A stretch of DNA of 64,000 bases, taken from the NCBI GenBank assembly GCA_018343915.1, contig JABRWF010000007.1, forward strand, positions 2,914,001 through 2,978,000. Reading direction: 5' to 3'. Below are positions 44,989-62,351 of the stretch, in pieces; within the stretch, counting starts at the first letter, position 1, and every line of letters begins with the position of its first letter. The notes below the pieces were generated by a model, which was not told where the DNA came from, made no database searches, and saw only the letters and a list, made by a program, of their open reading frames with translations. The translations under genes were made by a program, and so were the position numbers. Origin of the DNA: Agroathelia rolfsii (Eukaryota; Basidiomycota; Agaricomycetes; Amylocorticiales; Amylocorticiaceae).

Positions 44989-47846
<2,858 letters not shown>

Positions 47847-48771
47847 ATAAATGAAAATTGTATTTATACCTGCTTCATAAGAAACCAATCATCTCTTTCA
47901 TTTATTATTACCCGGTAATCTAGGGTTGTATCGCGGTTGCCACTCCGAGTCTGTCGTGCATAAACAGGACAGTCAGGACAGGCATCATTGTTGGCGATTA
48001 GCATAGCAATGAGTCAACCTTAGTAATCATTGATACGGTTGTATTCATCCTATTAGGTACTCTGGTGTGACGATTGTGTCACAAGAGAAAAAAAACCTGG
48101 CTGATCATGAGCTGGGTTAACGGGGTTCCCAGAAACAGGGGTTAGGACCATGTAACTGAGAGGAGAACATTGGGACAGGTAGTCCAGCTGGCAAGCGCGG
48201 TGCAATTCCCTCTTATTCCATTTTCTCAGATCGTTACATCTGGACTGCTAGAATAAATATACTGTATATGGATTTAAAAAAAATTGTGTGCTCCCGAGTT
48301 TCTTGAGTGTCCAGCCCCAATTTAAATTTGGGAATGGTCTGAATCCGATAGGTACAGATATAGCAATACCTTCCGAAGCTGAACGGCCCGATTCGGAATC
48401 CTTTCACTGAGGAATCGGAAGGAATTCTAACATGGATCAGCATCTTGCCTAGTACTACTCGTCTGTGCTGGCTACTCACATACCCTCTAATTTTGTCAAG
48501 TGGACTATGCTCCTGTAGCCTCAGGCTGGACAATATATCCCGGGCAATCATCGAAAATATACTAATTACAACTCTGTGATGATTACGATGCTACTATCCC
48601 GAAGTGTGACCTAAGATATAAATGTCAAGTGACACCCAACAGTAATTGTGTTGAGCTAAATCGCTTCCTGGATCATTTTCACGCACGAGGCTGTTTCTTG
48701 ATCCTCAGGCTGCTCTACATCTACATCCAGGCCTTGGCTAAGGTATACGTCAACTCACTTCAGCTTTGTTT
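47847..48771. other. Spacer between PRP43 copies 2 and 3
   Basis: 925 bases, mixed composition, with the promoter of copy 3 presumably in the last part. No gene or repeat seen. Confidence 0.35.
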
Positions 48772-51538
<2,767 letters not shown>

Positions 51539-51800
51539 CCAGCGAACAAAGACGACCTACATGATATACATTGAGGTTTTTTGTATTTCATGGATTAATG
51601 CTTGATTGTTTGGATTCGGTAATACATGTCTTGCTTTCACACTTACTTGCTCCATCACATTGACGACAGATCGTCTCAGAATAACGGTCTCTAAAGTCTG
51701 GATCGTAATTAAAATTATATTATGTAGCATAGCATCGTCACCTGCAACAGTTTCTACATTCACCTAAAGAATTTAGTTGTATGTGGTATGTTTCATACTA

Positions 51801-54800
51801 TTAATCATCCTGCAAGTCTTCTGGATGAAGCTGAACATAATTCATAAAGCCCCATTTTCTGTATGCATCGTGCAGAATTTGTATGTGAGAACACTAACAG
51901 ACGAGTCACAAATGATGGAACTGACGGTTGAAATCGATACGTATAACCACCGGGTAACCGCGGAGGCGAGGCGCCTGGTGGCAGATACGTTGGGACGGAT
52001 GAAAAGAAGGGTGTATACTCCTTATTGTATGAAGTCACCAGATAGAAAATGGCCGGCAGCTGCGGAACCGGTTGATGAAATCCAATGTGATGGCCGTGAT
52101 AATGACCAAAGTTTGAGTGCATAGACTGAAATCCTGATCCGGAGAAATTGTGCCCAAGCCCATGATGACCAAACGATCCATAAGGATGGAAAGATTGTGG
52201 GGGTGAAAAATCACGCAGCGAGCAATACTGATCGGTTCCTACTCTTGTAACTGAAACATAATATTATAACTATGGCCAGTGGACGAGAGAAAACGCAAAG
52301 CATTTATTACCTAGCATGAGGTCATGAGGCCTCACACCTGCCTGTTCGGCCACAGTCCGCGCATTATTAATGAGGAACGACCATGCTTCTACTGGCTTTT
52401 CCAGAACACGTTCATGAACGACAGAGACTGTAGTCTCATCATTAGTTTGAACCGGCACAGTAATGCTAGCGTAGCGTTTTTAAGTGTGGTTGGATTAGAT
52501 GCATTACTAAAATAAGTTACACACCATTTCGTATCGTGAGACACATCAAAGGGATGCGCTTCTGTCCATTGAGAAGGCCAAGATTGTCCGACTTGTTGAG
52601 CCGCGTGCATGCGCTGTAGGATGTTCCAGCTCGGACGTTGTACAAATGGTCCCAGACTCAGCCAGTCAGCATCATCGAGGATATTACAAATCTTGATAGA
52701 GCCTTGGAATGACTCCAATCCATTCGCTGTAATGTACTTGTAATCTGGAAAATAGACCAAATCGCCCACTTCAAACATGTATGGTACGATTGGTGCAGCC
52801 CTCCATGTCTGTTCATGTAGATTGACTGATAAATTCGATAAGCGAAGTTGACGGAGCGAAGTTATCGGAGCATCTACTTCATCGTATTCATTCATTAGAG
52901 AGGAGACGCGATCAGTTAATGAAAATGATGTTTGTGCATTCGGGAGAAGGTCCTCCATAAGCAAAGCCTAAATTTCGTTGCCCAGGTCAAAAAATCCGAG
53001 GTTTTATCAAGCCCATTAGGCTACTCAACTATGTGATTGATCTTCATGCGTAATTCAAGATCGACTATAAATCACATTAACCTGATAAAAACCATCACAG
53101 ATATTATTCAAGCCATCTTACCTGCCATATCACTTGTATCTTCGAGCTTGTAATGTCTCCCTCGGTTGGGTAACATCTAGGCAGCAGAGAATTAAAAACA
53201 TTGGCTTATCGAGTTGTTGAGAAATGGTATACTTGAAAGCAAGCTGTCCGAACAGTTTCCGTCAACCCGTAATTTCTGGCCGTGAGCCATCGGCCATCTC
53301 TTGGTTTTGGGAGGGACATGACCACAGTCTTTCCCTCTGCGATACGAAGGCTGGAATCCTGTAAAGGTGGATTATCACTATGAAAGCGGCATCTAGTGTA
53401 TAACATGCCTCTATAAAATCTTGCATTTGACTCTCATTGAGGTCGAGTTGATTCTGTATGTATTCAACAGCATCCTAAATTCCGATCAATGAGGAGATGA
53501 GTTGTGGAAGGACACAAGGACTTGAGTATATACATACAATAATGTCACTATACTTTTGATTTAAAGCATGTTATTGGCATGACGAACAAAGTGGATAACT
53601 TGTATTCTTACAAAGCGAAGCAAAAGATCTACAACAGATGCGATACCACGGGACCGGAGTGCATACATCATAAGAGATTGGGGATTTTTCATTTCGACTG
53701 CGATTAAGGGAGAGATATAAATTAAGACCGGTCGGCATACTTCTACCAGCGCAGCGACATCATTGTATGGCGACTAACTATTCGAAAGCAGAATGAACTT
53801 CGTTGGTGAAAAATCATCCGAGTAGCCAATCATCTGTGGAAGATTTTGATGACTGAAGAGCGAAAGGCGCATGATTCATTGATTCGACTATGGCTAGAAA
53901 AAAGGCAGACTTACTATATATTTGATAGAACAATTACATCTCGCGCCCATGCCTGCAAAAAGCTGTTAGCCTTCTAAGGCCAAGCCTTTGAGTAATCACG
54001 AACTTTGGCCGCTTCTACTTTATCTGGACCACTATATCGCTTTATAAGGGCCTTTTGACCGTCAACGAGGACCTCCTGTGTGCCCTCATACCATTCAGGA
54101 TACTTGTCAGCTATCTCCAAGCCTTTTCGACCTCGCGATCTACCCAGAAGTTTGATTTGGGATTGGTGATAGCGGCGAAACTAGAGTGAATGCTTGGAGT
54201 TCAATTTTTATGCTTATGAACTTAGGCACGAACCCCGTGGTCATCTTCTACTGTTGCATGCGCGAGAGCGCCCGTCAGGAGATAATCCTTGGAGTGTTCA
54301 AGTTCCTCTCCTTCGGAAGACGATTCATCGTCTTCGGCGCTTGTATATCCTATCTCGGAAATTTTTGGAACTGCCATTTCTTGATCAACTTCTGTAATAG
54401 ACGATGCTTTTCGCTCCTGACCTCCATGGGGGGAACTTGATCCTTTCTCATCATTATTCAGGAGTGATACCAAAGGGCTCGCTACCAATTCATCTACAAC
54501 AAGCGTTGCTTCATTCTGACGAATTCGCCCAGGAATCTCATCATTGGTTGGTTCTGTTACACGGCCTAATATTTGCGATGTGACAATATAATGAATGTTG
54601 ATCAATGTCGCGATCTGAGGACGCCGATGAGTAACGTCAAACGGCCCATAAAGTATTTGAAATTTACTTGGAAACCCTGTGATGCATCATCTAATCGCGC
54701 GTTCAAGTCATCTAATGTATCTGCGATGGATGCTTGTCGAAAGAAACGGGAACGCCACTTGGATTCCACTAGTTATGAGTTTATGTTAACGACATTAATA

Positions 54801-55363
54801 TTAGCGTGCGGGCAATAGAGTGCAACCATGTACCTTCAGATCGCATGAATTCATAAACGTCAAGAAGTGTCCTGGAAGTACCAAGTTCAGATTCACATAA
54901 TAGTGGGCTTATCGAGAGAATCCACATACTCTCTAAACTTCTCCAGATTCTTCAATAATAACGGCGGGGCCGAGTCCCACCTGCCCTCCATTTGCTCATT
55001 GATGTCCAATAAAATGCGCGCCGCACGTTTTGCTAGCCTCCAGCACGCATCTTGATTCGTCTGCACCTTTTGTACACTATCCAGCACAAGCAACATCACA
55101 GACACAGCAGCGCTCGCCCCAGGAACAGGGGCCATCACCGCCAGCTGCTGAGCGAGTGTCGTAGCCGTGATGGCGAGCATGAGCGTGTTGTTGGGTGTAA
55201 CCACTTTCTTCACTGCTCTGATTTTGGTCGGTGAAGGCGCCGACTTGGCGAGGGTCCGCCGAGTCGTGGTGAAAATGTTAGAGGAGCGCAATGGCGGCGG
55301 CTTCTCTATTGCTGTTTTTGACTGAGCAACTGAGGACTCGCCGGTGGTAGACACAGAAGACAT
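51801..55363 (-). CDS. MLKL-like N-terminal domain plus kinase-like region, C-terminal module of unknown function
   Basis: A many-exon gene. The start is MSSVSTTGES at 55363 and the last exon ends GFMNYVQLHPEDLQDD at 51801. Residues about 50-140 resemble fungal MLKL_NTD-type helical domains: LAQQLAVMAPVPGASAAVSV, LVLDSVQKVQTNQDACWRLA, LLLKNLEKFREYVDSL, then RFFRQASIADTLDDLNARLD and INIHYIVTSQ. An acidic Ser-rich linker follows, then a stretch like a protein-kinase N-lobe (FRRYHQSQIKLLGRS, QKALIKRYSGPDK, AWARDVIVLSNIYHQNLPQ, MIGYSDDFSPTKFILLSN). I saw no HRD or DFG motif. Later parts: DAVEYIQNQLDLNESQMQ, MSLPKPRDGRWL, MFEVGDLVYFPDY, AWSFLINNARTVAEQAGV and a Gly/His-rich insert. One intron near 53415 is best read as GC-AG. 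Some middle boundaries are unsure. MLKL domains in animals permeabilise membranes in cell death; a similar role here is inference only. Confidence 0.65.
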
Positions 55364-56488
55364 GATGATGCCAGATACAATGAGTATGAATGTTGAATGC
55401 AAGGTGGGGGGGTGCAAAAGTGCAGAGACAGGGCAGCGAGTGCGTTTGTGACCGTTTCTGGTGGTAATAAAACCTTGACAGATCATCAAAAACTCGTGGT
55501 GATCAAAACGGCTTTGTATGAAGCAATGGTTGACTGGATGTTACCATCATAGCTTCACTCAAGCATCTGTGCTGGAGTCTGAAGATAGCGTAATATTTAC
55601 AGTTAAGGATGGAAGCCTTGCCTGCATTCAACCTGAATACTGCAAAGCCATGCATGATCCAATTCATAATTAGAGAGTTGGTCGGCGACACAATAATATG
55701 GCAGGTACTCAGGCTGCTACTGGCAGTGGCAGATTGTCACGATGCCTACAGGTGCCTAGAAGGAGAATGATTTAGTGGGCTGATGCTGATTCGGAGTAGG
55801 TGACACGAGGATGTAACGTTCTATGTACATATTTGTAAATGTGACAACCTTCCTGACAACATCGGTCGTGAAACGGTATCATGCTTGCCTTCCATTTCAA
55901 GCATTACTTATGTAAGTAGTTATGTAAGCAAACTACATGATTACAATGTTATAAGCCCAGAAAGGAAATTCCTTTTGATATGTGACCTGAGTTATCTATC
56001 CGTTTGGAGCAGTGTCCTCAGGCTTCACTGCTTTATTGCTGGGAGCCAGGCGAAAGCGTCTCGCCAGCATCAGTTACCGCAACAGCAACAACGACATTTT
56101 GCGTTACCTCTGAAGCCGTGACCCATATTCTGGCAGAAGAAGTCGGCCACGCGATCAGCACTTTTATCAAACCCTTTATCCAAAGTAGATGGACATGCCA
56201 AAAAATTGGTAAAAACGACATGTTTCTCTTGAAAATCCCAGAGTGAGATCTCTGGTTGCGGACAACCCACATTACACAACACGATTTAAATCCAGGCAGA
56301 AAATGAGACATTATTGGCTATGAAATTGATAAGAGAAAAAGAAAAGGAATTCCTGATTACACATAATTTAAAAAAGAAATGTAGAAGTGCAGAGGAAATA
56401 AGCAAGTAGTAAACAAAAGAGGGAAGTAGTATGGAAAATTGGATATCATAGATTTCACATGATCCACCCCGCCGCACTGGGTGCATTG
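55364..56488. other. Intergenic region with no gene seen
   Basis: 1.1 kb between two minus-strand genes. The first few hundred bases hold the promoter of the MLKL-like gene. No recognisable ORF or repeat. Confidence 0.4.
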
Positions 56489-58361
56489 TTAAATCGAGAA
56501 AAATGGCTGGTCGCCACCCTGCTGCTGCTGCTGCTGTGCTGCGAACGGATTGTGCCCTGTCCTGACTGCTGCGAAACGACCAGCGTCGGTGTGACCGTAT
56601 CTAAACGAGAAATTGCAAGTCAGGAAAAAGAGTAGTAGAGAATCAGGACCCGGACGATGCACACATACCGCAAGTTTCCGATATTTCCAAACGTATCCAA
56701 ACCGTCCTCACGATTGGCAAGTAGGTTCGCCAGGTGGGAATGCTCCTGGTCTGCTTTAGTGGGCATCTTCTGCTGAGGACCTGGACTGGGCGAAGCGGCA
56801 GAGGGCTGGGCTGGAATGGGGGAAGAGCTGTAGCTGGGACCATTGCCATTGGAGTATGTGCCTCCCAAATTAAATGATGGACTGGTGCTGTTCGAGGGTG
56901 ACATGCTCTGTGGGAAGGCTGGCATCGGCGGTACGGGAGACTGAGTTTGAGCCGCAAAGGGATTGTTTGAACTGTTTCACCTTGTCAGTTAAGTATACAC
57001 GTAAAAGTTTAAGATATCTAAACGAACGCAAAGCCAGTGGGTTGAGCCATCAGTGCTTGCTGCTGTTGCATCTGCTGGTAGGCGGCCTGCTGCTGCAATT
57101 GCTGCTGTTGTTGCATTAGCTGTTGCTGCCGTAGCCACTCTTCCTGCTGTGCTTGTTGCTGAGCAATGAGCATTTGTTGTTGTTGCCATTCCTGTTGTTG
57201 GCGTAGATACTCGGCCTATCACAAAGATAGCTCAGCATGATGCTCGTCAACAGGTATACTAACTGGAGTACCTGCATGGTCTCTTGTTGCATTTGTTGCT
57301 GATAAGGATTGAACGAAGTAAACTGTGGCTGCATCTGGGTATATTGGGGCTGGAGACCCGTAGCGTAAGGAGTGGGGTCACTCATGAAAAGATTCCTAGA
57401 AGGTAAAAATCAGTATACCGGCCAAAGATTCATAGACACGACGTGTCAGCTTACTGTTGCTGCTGGTCATCAAACAATGCGTTTGCGTTTGAGTCTTCGA
57501 CAGCCTTGTTTCGCTTCTCCTCCTCTTCCTCGCTCATCCTAATAGCTCTCTGCAAATCACGCTCCTCCGCAGACACAGCACCCTGCCTAGCCTGTTCCTC
57601 TGCCAACGACTGCTTGCTCGCTTCAATCGCCCTGCGCAATTCATCATCGTCCCGATCGGCCTTCGCTGGCCGCCTCCTAGCGTTATTCTCGTTGAAAGCC
57701 TCGTCCTCCTCTCCATTTGTTCGTTGACCAATCATCCGATCACGCATGTGCGCGCGCGAGCGGCGCTGCTCACGCAGACGATTTTCGTCTGTGAGCAGGT
57801 TGGTGATGTCTTTGGCTTTCTGGCGCACGTTGGCGCCCTGGTCCTTTCCATATTCATCTATGTATTGAAACTCTTTGAGCGTCTTGATGATATAAATGTT
57901 GTCGCGGAAATATAGGACTACGTTTTCGGAGCCTGCGTGTAGGCAGTAATCGAGCACGGTCAGCGACTACATTCGGGAGTGCATGTATAGGTGTGGGATA
58001 GAAACGAACGCGGGGCGTGAGTGGCCGTTTAGAGCAGTTACTAGGCGAGAGTACCGACTTTGAATACGTGTCTCCAGTTCTTGCCCTTGTCGTTGAGACG
58101 CTTGTCAAGCATTTCCATGATCTCCACAAAGTCATTTCTACAGACGATTAGGGAGGAGAGTCAGCCAGCAAATTAATTTAGGAACAAGGCTATACACAAA
58201 GCATACTGATTGTAGGTCAGCTGTGCGATCTCGTTCATCTGGGTACCGGAAGGACCCCATGGGTCGTTTGAAGTTGCATCCCTGACTTTAGCCTGGGTAT
58301 CTGAGTAGCCTTTGGTGTAGTTTTTTGCAACGCGGAGCGCGCCTTTGCCAAAATGCTGCAT
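56489..58361 (-). CDS. Epsin (ENTH domain, two UIMs, NPF motifs)
   Basis: Seven exons (58207-58361, 58059-58137, 57455-57966, 57272-57395, 57028-57215, 56669-56971, 56489-56600) give 490 aa, like yeast Ent1/Ent2. Epsins bind phosphoinositides and ubiquitinated cargo and recruit clathrin in endocytosis and actin patches. The ENTH domain covers residues 1-145 (VRDATSNDPWGPSGTQMNEI, FVEIMEMLDKRLNDKGKNWR, LTVLDYCLHAGSENVV). Two ubiquitin-interacting motifs follow (DDELRRAIEASKQSLAEEQ and EERDLQRAIRMSEEEEE), then a Gln-rich region, two NPF motifs for EH-domain partners (SNNPFAAQ, GHNPFAAQ) and a C-terminal QPFFSI, close to the clathrin-box position of other epsins. The GC before intron 5 was chosen as donor because only it keeps the NPF frame. 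Confidence 0.93.
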
Positions 58362-58572
58362 CGCCGTCTGGAAGAGTCGGTCTGGGAACTTGCTTGGGAC
58401 TGAGGAACCTGGGCGAACAGCTAGTATTGCTTCCGCAGTAATGTCATAGGCTCGATTATGTAATCAAAGTTCCAGCGCGCATCATGTGATACGCGACCAT
58501 GGCATGCGCAATCGTCGCCCGTGCAAGCTTGCGCGTTCACTCCTCTAATCTCTATAGCCATAACATTCAACC

Positions 58573-59728
58573 ATGGACCACTTTCCAACAAACTGGGGCA
58601 GACCTGTGCGATTTTAAAATTCATTCTTGACGGATATCAGGATTTAACAGGGAGTCATTGTGCTCTTTCATTATAACTGCAGAGAAGCGAGGCAGTAGAT
58701 CTCTATGGCACATTTCCCTTGCATCAACGCCCGCAGAACCACAACTATGCCAATCCAGGGCATGATACCTTCTCAGAGGGTGTGCAACATACACAGTGCG
58801 CGGGTATTTCAACAGACAGGACTATGCACTGTATGAATCACAGATCATTATTTATATTATCCTAGGCAGCCTATCGTCACCGGTACTAGCGTTCTCGCTC
58901 TCAAATACAAGGACGGAATCATGATGGCTGCCGATAACCTGGGTATCCGCGTCCCACTTTAAACCATATCCTTCCACTTGTGAATCTAACTGCACACCAC
59001 TATTCAGCATCGTACGGCTCCCTCGCGCGCTTCAAGAACATCTCCCGTCTTGTGCCCGTGGGAACCAATACCATCCTCGGCGCATCGGGTGATATGTCCG
59101 ATTTCCAGTACATCACGCGCGAGCTCGACGCGCTCATGATTGAGGAGCTGACGGCGCAGGATGGGCACTCGCTTGGGCCCCGAGAGGTGCACGAGTACCT
59201 CAGCCAGGTCATGTATGCGCGCCGAAGTAACATGAACCCGCTTTGGAACTCGCTTCTTGTTGGTGGTGTGGATGAGAGCGGAAAGAGGTAAGCGATCGTG
59301 ATCACTTGTTCGCTTTTTGAAAGAATTGCTTCATGCTGCACTTCATGGTTTTAGATTCCTGGCCTATGTCGATCTTCTCGGCACGACATACTCATCGTCG
59401 ACCATCGCCACCGGATACGGCGCATATATTGCCCAACCTCTCCTACGCAAAGCAGTTGAAGGCAAAGAAGATGTCCTCACCGAGGAAGAAGCTCGAAACA
59501 TCCTTGAGACATGCATCAGAGTCCTTTTCTACCGTGACGCACGCAGCTTGGACAAGGTTCTTATTTCTTCATCTTCCTCCTGGTTGGATGGATTAACTAA
59601 TGGTTAATTCTTAGTACCAAATTGCCAAAGTCACATCGGGTGGTGTCGAAGTGTCAGAATCGCAAAAGGTGCAAACAACCTGGGGCTTTGCGGAAGGCAT
59701 CAGAGGATACGGCGCACAAACTCAATAA
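58573..59728 (+). CDS. PRE4: 20S proteasome subunit beta-7 (Pre4/PSMB4)
   Basis: Six exons (58573-58605, 58737-58795, 58866-58941, 59008-59287, 59355-59566, 59615-59728) give 257 aa. This is a non-catalytic beta subunit of the proteasome core. An N-terminal propeptide (MDHFPTNWGRP...) leads to TQQPIVTGTSVLALKYKDG, where maturation normally occurs before the TQ; the active-site Thr of catalytic subunits is not used in this class. GIMMAADNLASYGSLARFKN, LGASGDMSDFQYI, NPLWNSLLVGGVDESGKRFL and YVDLLGTTYSSSTIATGYGA match beta-7 in order, and the C-terminal arm continues past VTSGGVEVSE to GYGAQTQ; in the yeast particle this arm clamps the two halves. Its first exon is 33 nt. Confidence 0.92.
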
Positions 59729-60222
59729 ATGCATTGTTTGTTATTTTTGTTTCTGTACTTATAAGCAATCTTCATTTCCATGCATCACCAATGGACTGCC
59801 TGTCGCATCTCATGAAAAAAATGGTGATGACGTCGCTACGGCTTGTGCATGTTCGAATTCATTCCTAGATTACACAAAATCCATCAGATGCTACAGCACT
59901 AGTCAAAGCACATCAGTTTAGCCATCTAAAGGGATGCCACGATTAAAATACGACTCACGGCTAACGCATGTCCGTAACATGCGCCTACCTTGCATACATT
60001 TCTTTTCAATTTTTCGTTCTCATGTGACTAGCGAAACAAAATTAGCATGCAACCTCCAGTATAAGCACGAGATGGCACCTCACCTCAGCTTACAATCTCC
60101 ACGTTTTCTTGCGGTAGTGGCAGTTTTTGATTTAGGACCAAAAATACGTAAGTACAAATAAGAATGGCAGCCAAAACAGACAGAGAATTTGTTTAGATTC
60201 GGGAATGCGATGTAATGGTCTA
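59729..60222. other. Convergent intergenic region
   Basis: 494 bases between the stops of PRE4 and Magoh, holding two 3' UTRs. Nothing else recognised. Confidence 0.4.
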
Positions 60223-61090
60223 TTATATAGGTTTAATCTTGAAGTGGAGGGAGATCAAGGAGAATATGAGGCACTGTAAAATCCATCGAATCATGAGTTG
60301 AGTGACCGGACATTTGAGGTATTCCAGCGTGTACGTACCTTCAGGTCCTGGACGAGATAGTAAAACACGCGCAAGCCTTCAGGATCCTCGCTATCCTGAA
60401 TATCGACTAAAGAACCAATTTTGGCCGTCTAGCAGAGCAATAACGCCCGTGGTCAGTGGCCATGACCGAGGAAACTCTAACAAAATGCGTACCTCGAAAG
60501 AGATGTGGTCGTTTCCAACACGGATTTCCAGCTCTTGTTTGCCTACAATGTTCTTCTTTGGCCAGTTGGTGTCGTCCTCCCTGTAGTTCGTTCGACGGCC
60601 AATCAGTTTCTGCTCGGACGTCAGAATTCTTTGCAATGTATACGCACTTTGTTATCTCGCTCGACTCGACGATGCGCTTGAGCTCTTTTACAACCAATGG
60701 GCCGACCCACACTGCAGCAATGCGCACACAGAAGAAGGATTGATGTCAGACCGTCATAAAATTGCAACAAGGACTGGAATAGGGCAGGGCAGGAGGGGAG
60801 AGCTCATACTTTCTTTCCGGATGAGGCTGTCATTACGGTAGTTGGAGTTGTTCGCGTAACGCAAACGACCATGGGAATACTCAAACTCGAGGAATTCATG
60901 GCCATGCTTGCCAGAGTGGCCGGTGCTGAACCATGACACGCGTATGTGAGCTGGAGGAGGACCAGGAATTAAATGTGGGTAATACGTACTAGTATCTAGA
61001 TGGATGAACCGTATGTTAAGTAAAAGAATAACGTTTTTGGACAACCATGAGGACTCACCGAAGATAGAAAGGATCGTTCTCGGTCGACAT
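60223..61090 (-). CDS. Magoh (mago nashi), exon junction complex core subunit
   Basis: Seven exons (61059-61090, 60990-60995, 60810-60925, 60648-60711, 60493-60580, 60339-60428, 60223-60273) give 148 aa, against 146 in humans. Magoh pairs with Y14 (RBM8A) and locks eIF4A3 on spliced mRNA, with roles in mRNA localisation and decay. Conserved: [93 protein letters not shown] and [20 protein letters not shown], ending FKIKPI exactly as in animals. Exon 2 is only six bases and supplies the Arg-Tyr-Tyr just before TGHSGK. It is divergent from the TFIIIC subunit, 151 bases apart. Confidence 0.95.
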
Positions 61091-61241
61091 GCTTCAAATG
61101 TATAGTCTTTGTCGGGCTCGCAAGTTGTGGTTGTGGTTCCTGTTCAAGTTGTGAACAGATCTGAGTTTGAATGAAGACAACAACAAACTTGAAGTCGATA
61201 ATAACCTTACAACTGTCACAACATTCGCCGATATTGACAAA
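61091..61241. promoter_or_regulatory. Bidirectional promoter, Magoh / TFIIIC small subunit
   Basis: Only 151 bases separate the two start codons, so the genes must share a compact promoter and very short leaders. No TATA box was seen. Confidence 0.6.
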
Positions 61242-62147
61242 ATGTCCACACCACGAACATCCCTCTTCCCCGGCTACAAACACGTCACCGAATTCTCCTC
61301 CAATCCAGACGAATATGAAAGCGACTTTGAAGAAGTTTCCTATGTGACGCTCGATCTTGGCGGCGTAGAACCCACACTTGTGCCGAGTTCATCGACTTAT
61401 CGTCTGATTGTACGTTATTTTCTGGAATTTTGAACTTGTTATTTCTCTCCCTTGCTACTGCACTTTTCTTGGGGTGATATAATATGTAGGGCTTAGATAC
61501 ACCTACACCTTTTCTCCAACTCTCTGGGACCGTGTTCAAAGGCCAGCATGCAACACTGATCGGCGACGAACTCTTATTCCAAGATAGCCAAAGTAGTAAT
61601 CATCCTATTTATTTACTATCTCACTCTCTTATTCTTTTTATCTCTGTCTACAGACGACACCGACAAAGCCTCCCGCCATGTCTCATACCTCGCCTCGACA
61701 GAGAGCCGCGTCCAATTCAAAGAAGTGAAACTGGTTCCTAAAAACAACGCTCATGAGCAGCAACAACAGGTATATGCGCCCATCAGAGCTGAGAACAGCA
61801 AGGGAAAGGGTAAAGCACCTATCGTGGGTGATGGCAGCATCCCCTTTGTGGACATGATTACGGGCAGTGCTGTGGGTAGCAGCAATCAGGTGGATCCACA
61901 AACGGGGAAGAAGCAACGAGGCGGCCGGAGGAAGAAAGCGACGGGTATGAATCCAGTCCAGGAGAATCGGCGGCGCACTGTGGCAGAAGAGGTTGGCATT
62001 GCTAATGCGAACAAGGATGTCTTCGGTCGAGAACAGTCGTCTTCGCCTTCGTCGCAGCAGGATATGGTGTTGGTTAAGGATTTACCTGCCGGCGATGATG
62101 TTTTGTCGGGGCTAAATGAAGCAGGTATGTCCATGGATACTTCATAG
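61242..62147 (+). CDS. TFIIIC small subunit (Tfc7/Sfc7/GTF3C6-like, TFIIIC_sub6 domain)
   Basis: Three exons (61242-61409, 61490-61592, 61654-62147) give 254 aa. TFIIIC binds the A and B boxes of tRNA genes and recruits TFIIIB for RNA polymerase III. The domain spans residues about 28-105: EEVSYVTLDLGGVEPTLVPS, RLIGLDTPTPFLQLSGTVFK, GQHATLIGDELLFQD, and the closing VQFKEVKLVPKN strand, forming the small beta barrel that pairs with the tau95/Sfc1 subunit. The C-terminal half is basic then acidic (KKQRGGRRKKATG, a likely nuclear signal) and probably disordered. A short N-terminus and the intron at RLI|GLD support this start. Confidence 0.8.
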
Positions 62148-62351
62148 GGTTAAAACAAGGTGCTCTCTTCTTTTCCTTTCCGCATATTCGTAAAGATGAT
62201 TTGTAATTAATTATATTGAACGTTCTGCCCAAGTAGTATGTAAACCATTTTTCTTGAAGAATGAATGTTGAAAGCATGCGTGTGGTCGATGACTATAGCA
62301 CATTATAGCACTATATGATAGTTCTAAAGGGTAAAACGAAGGCAAAGAAGC

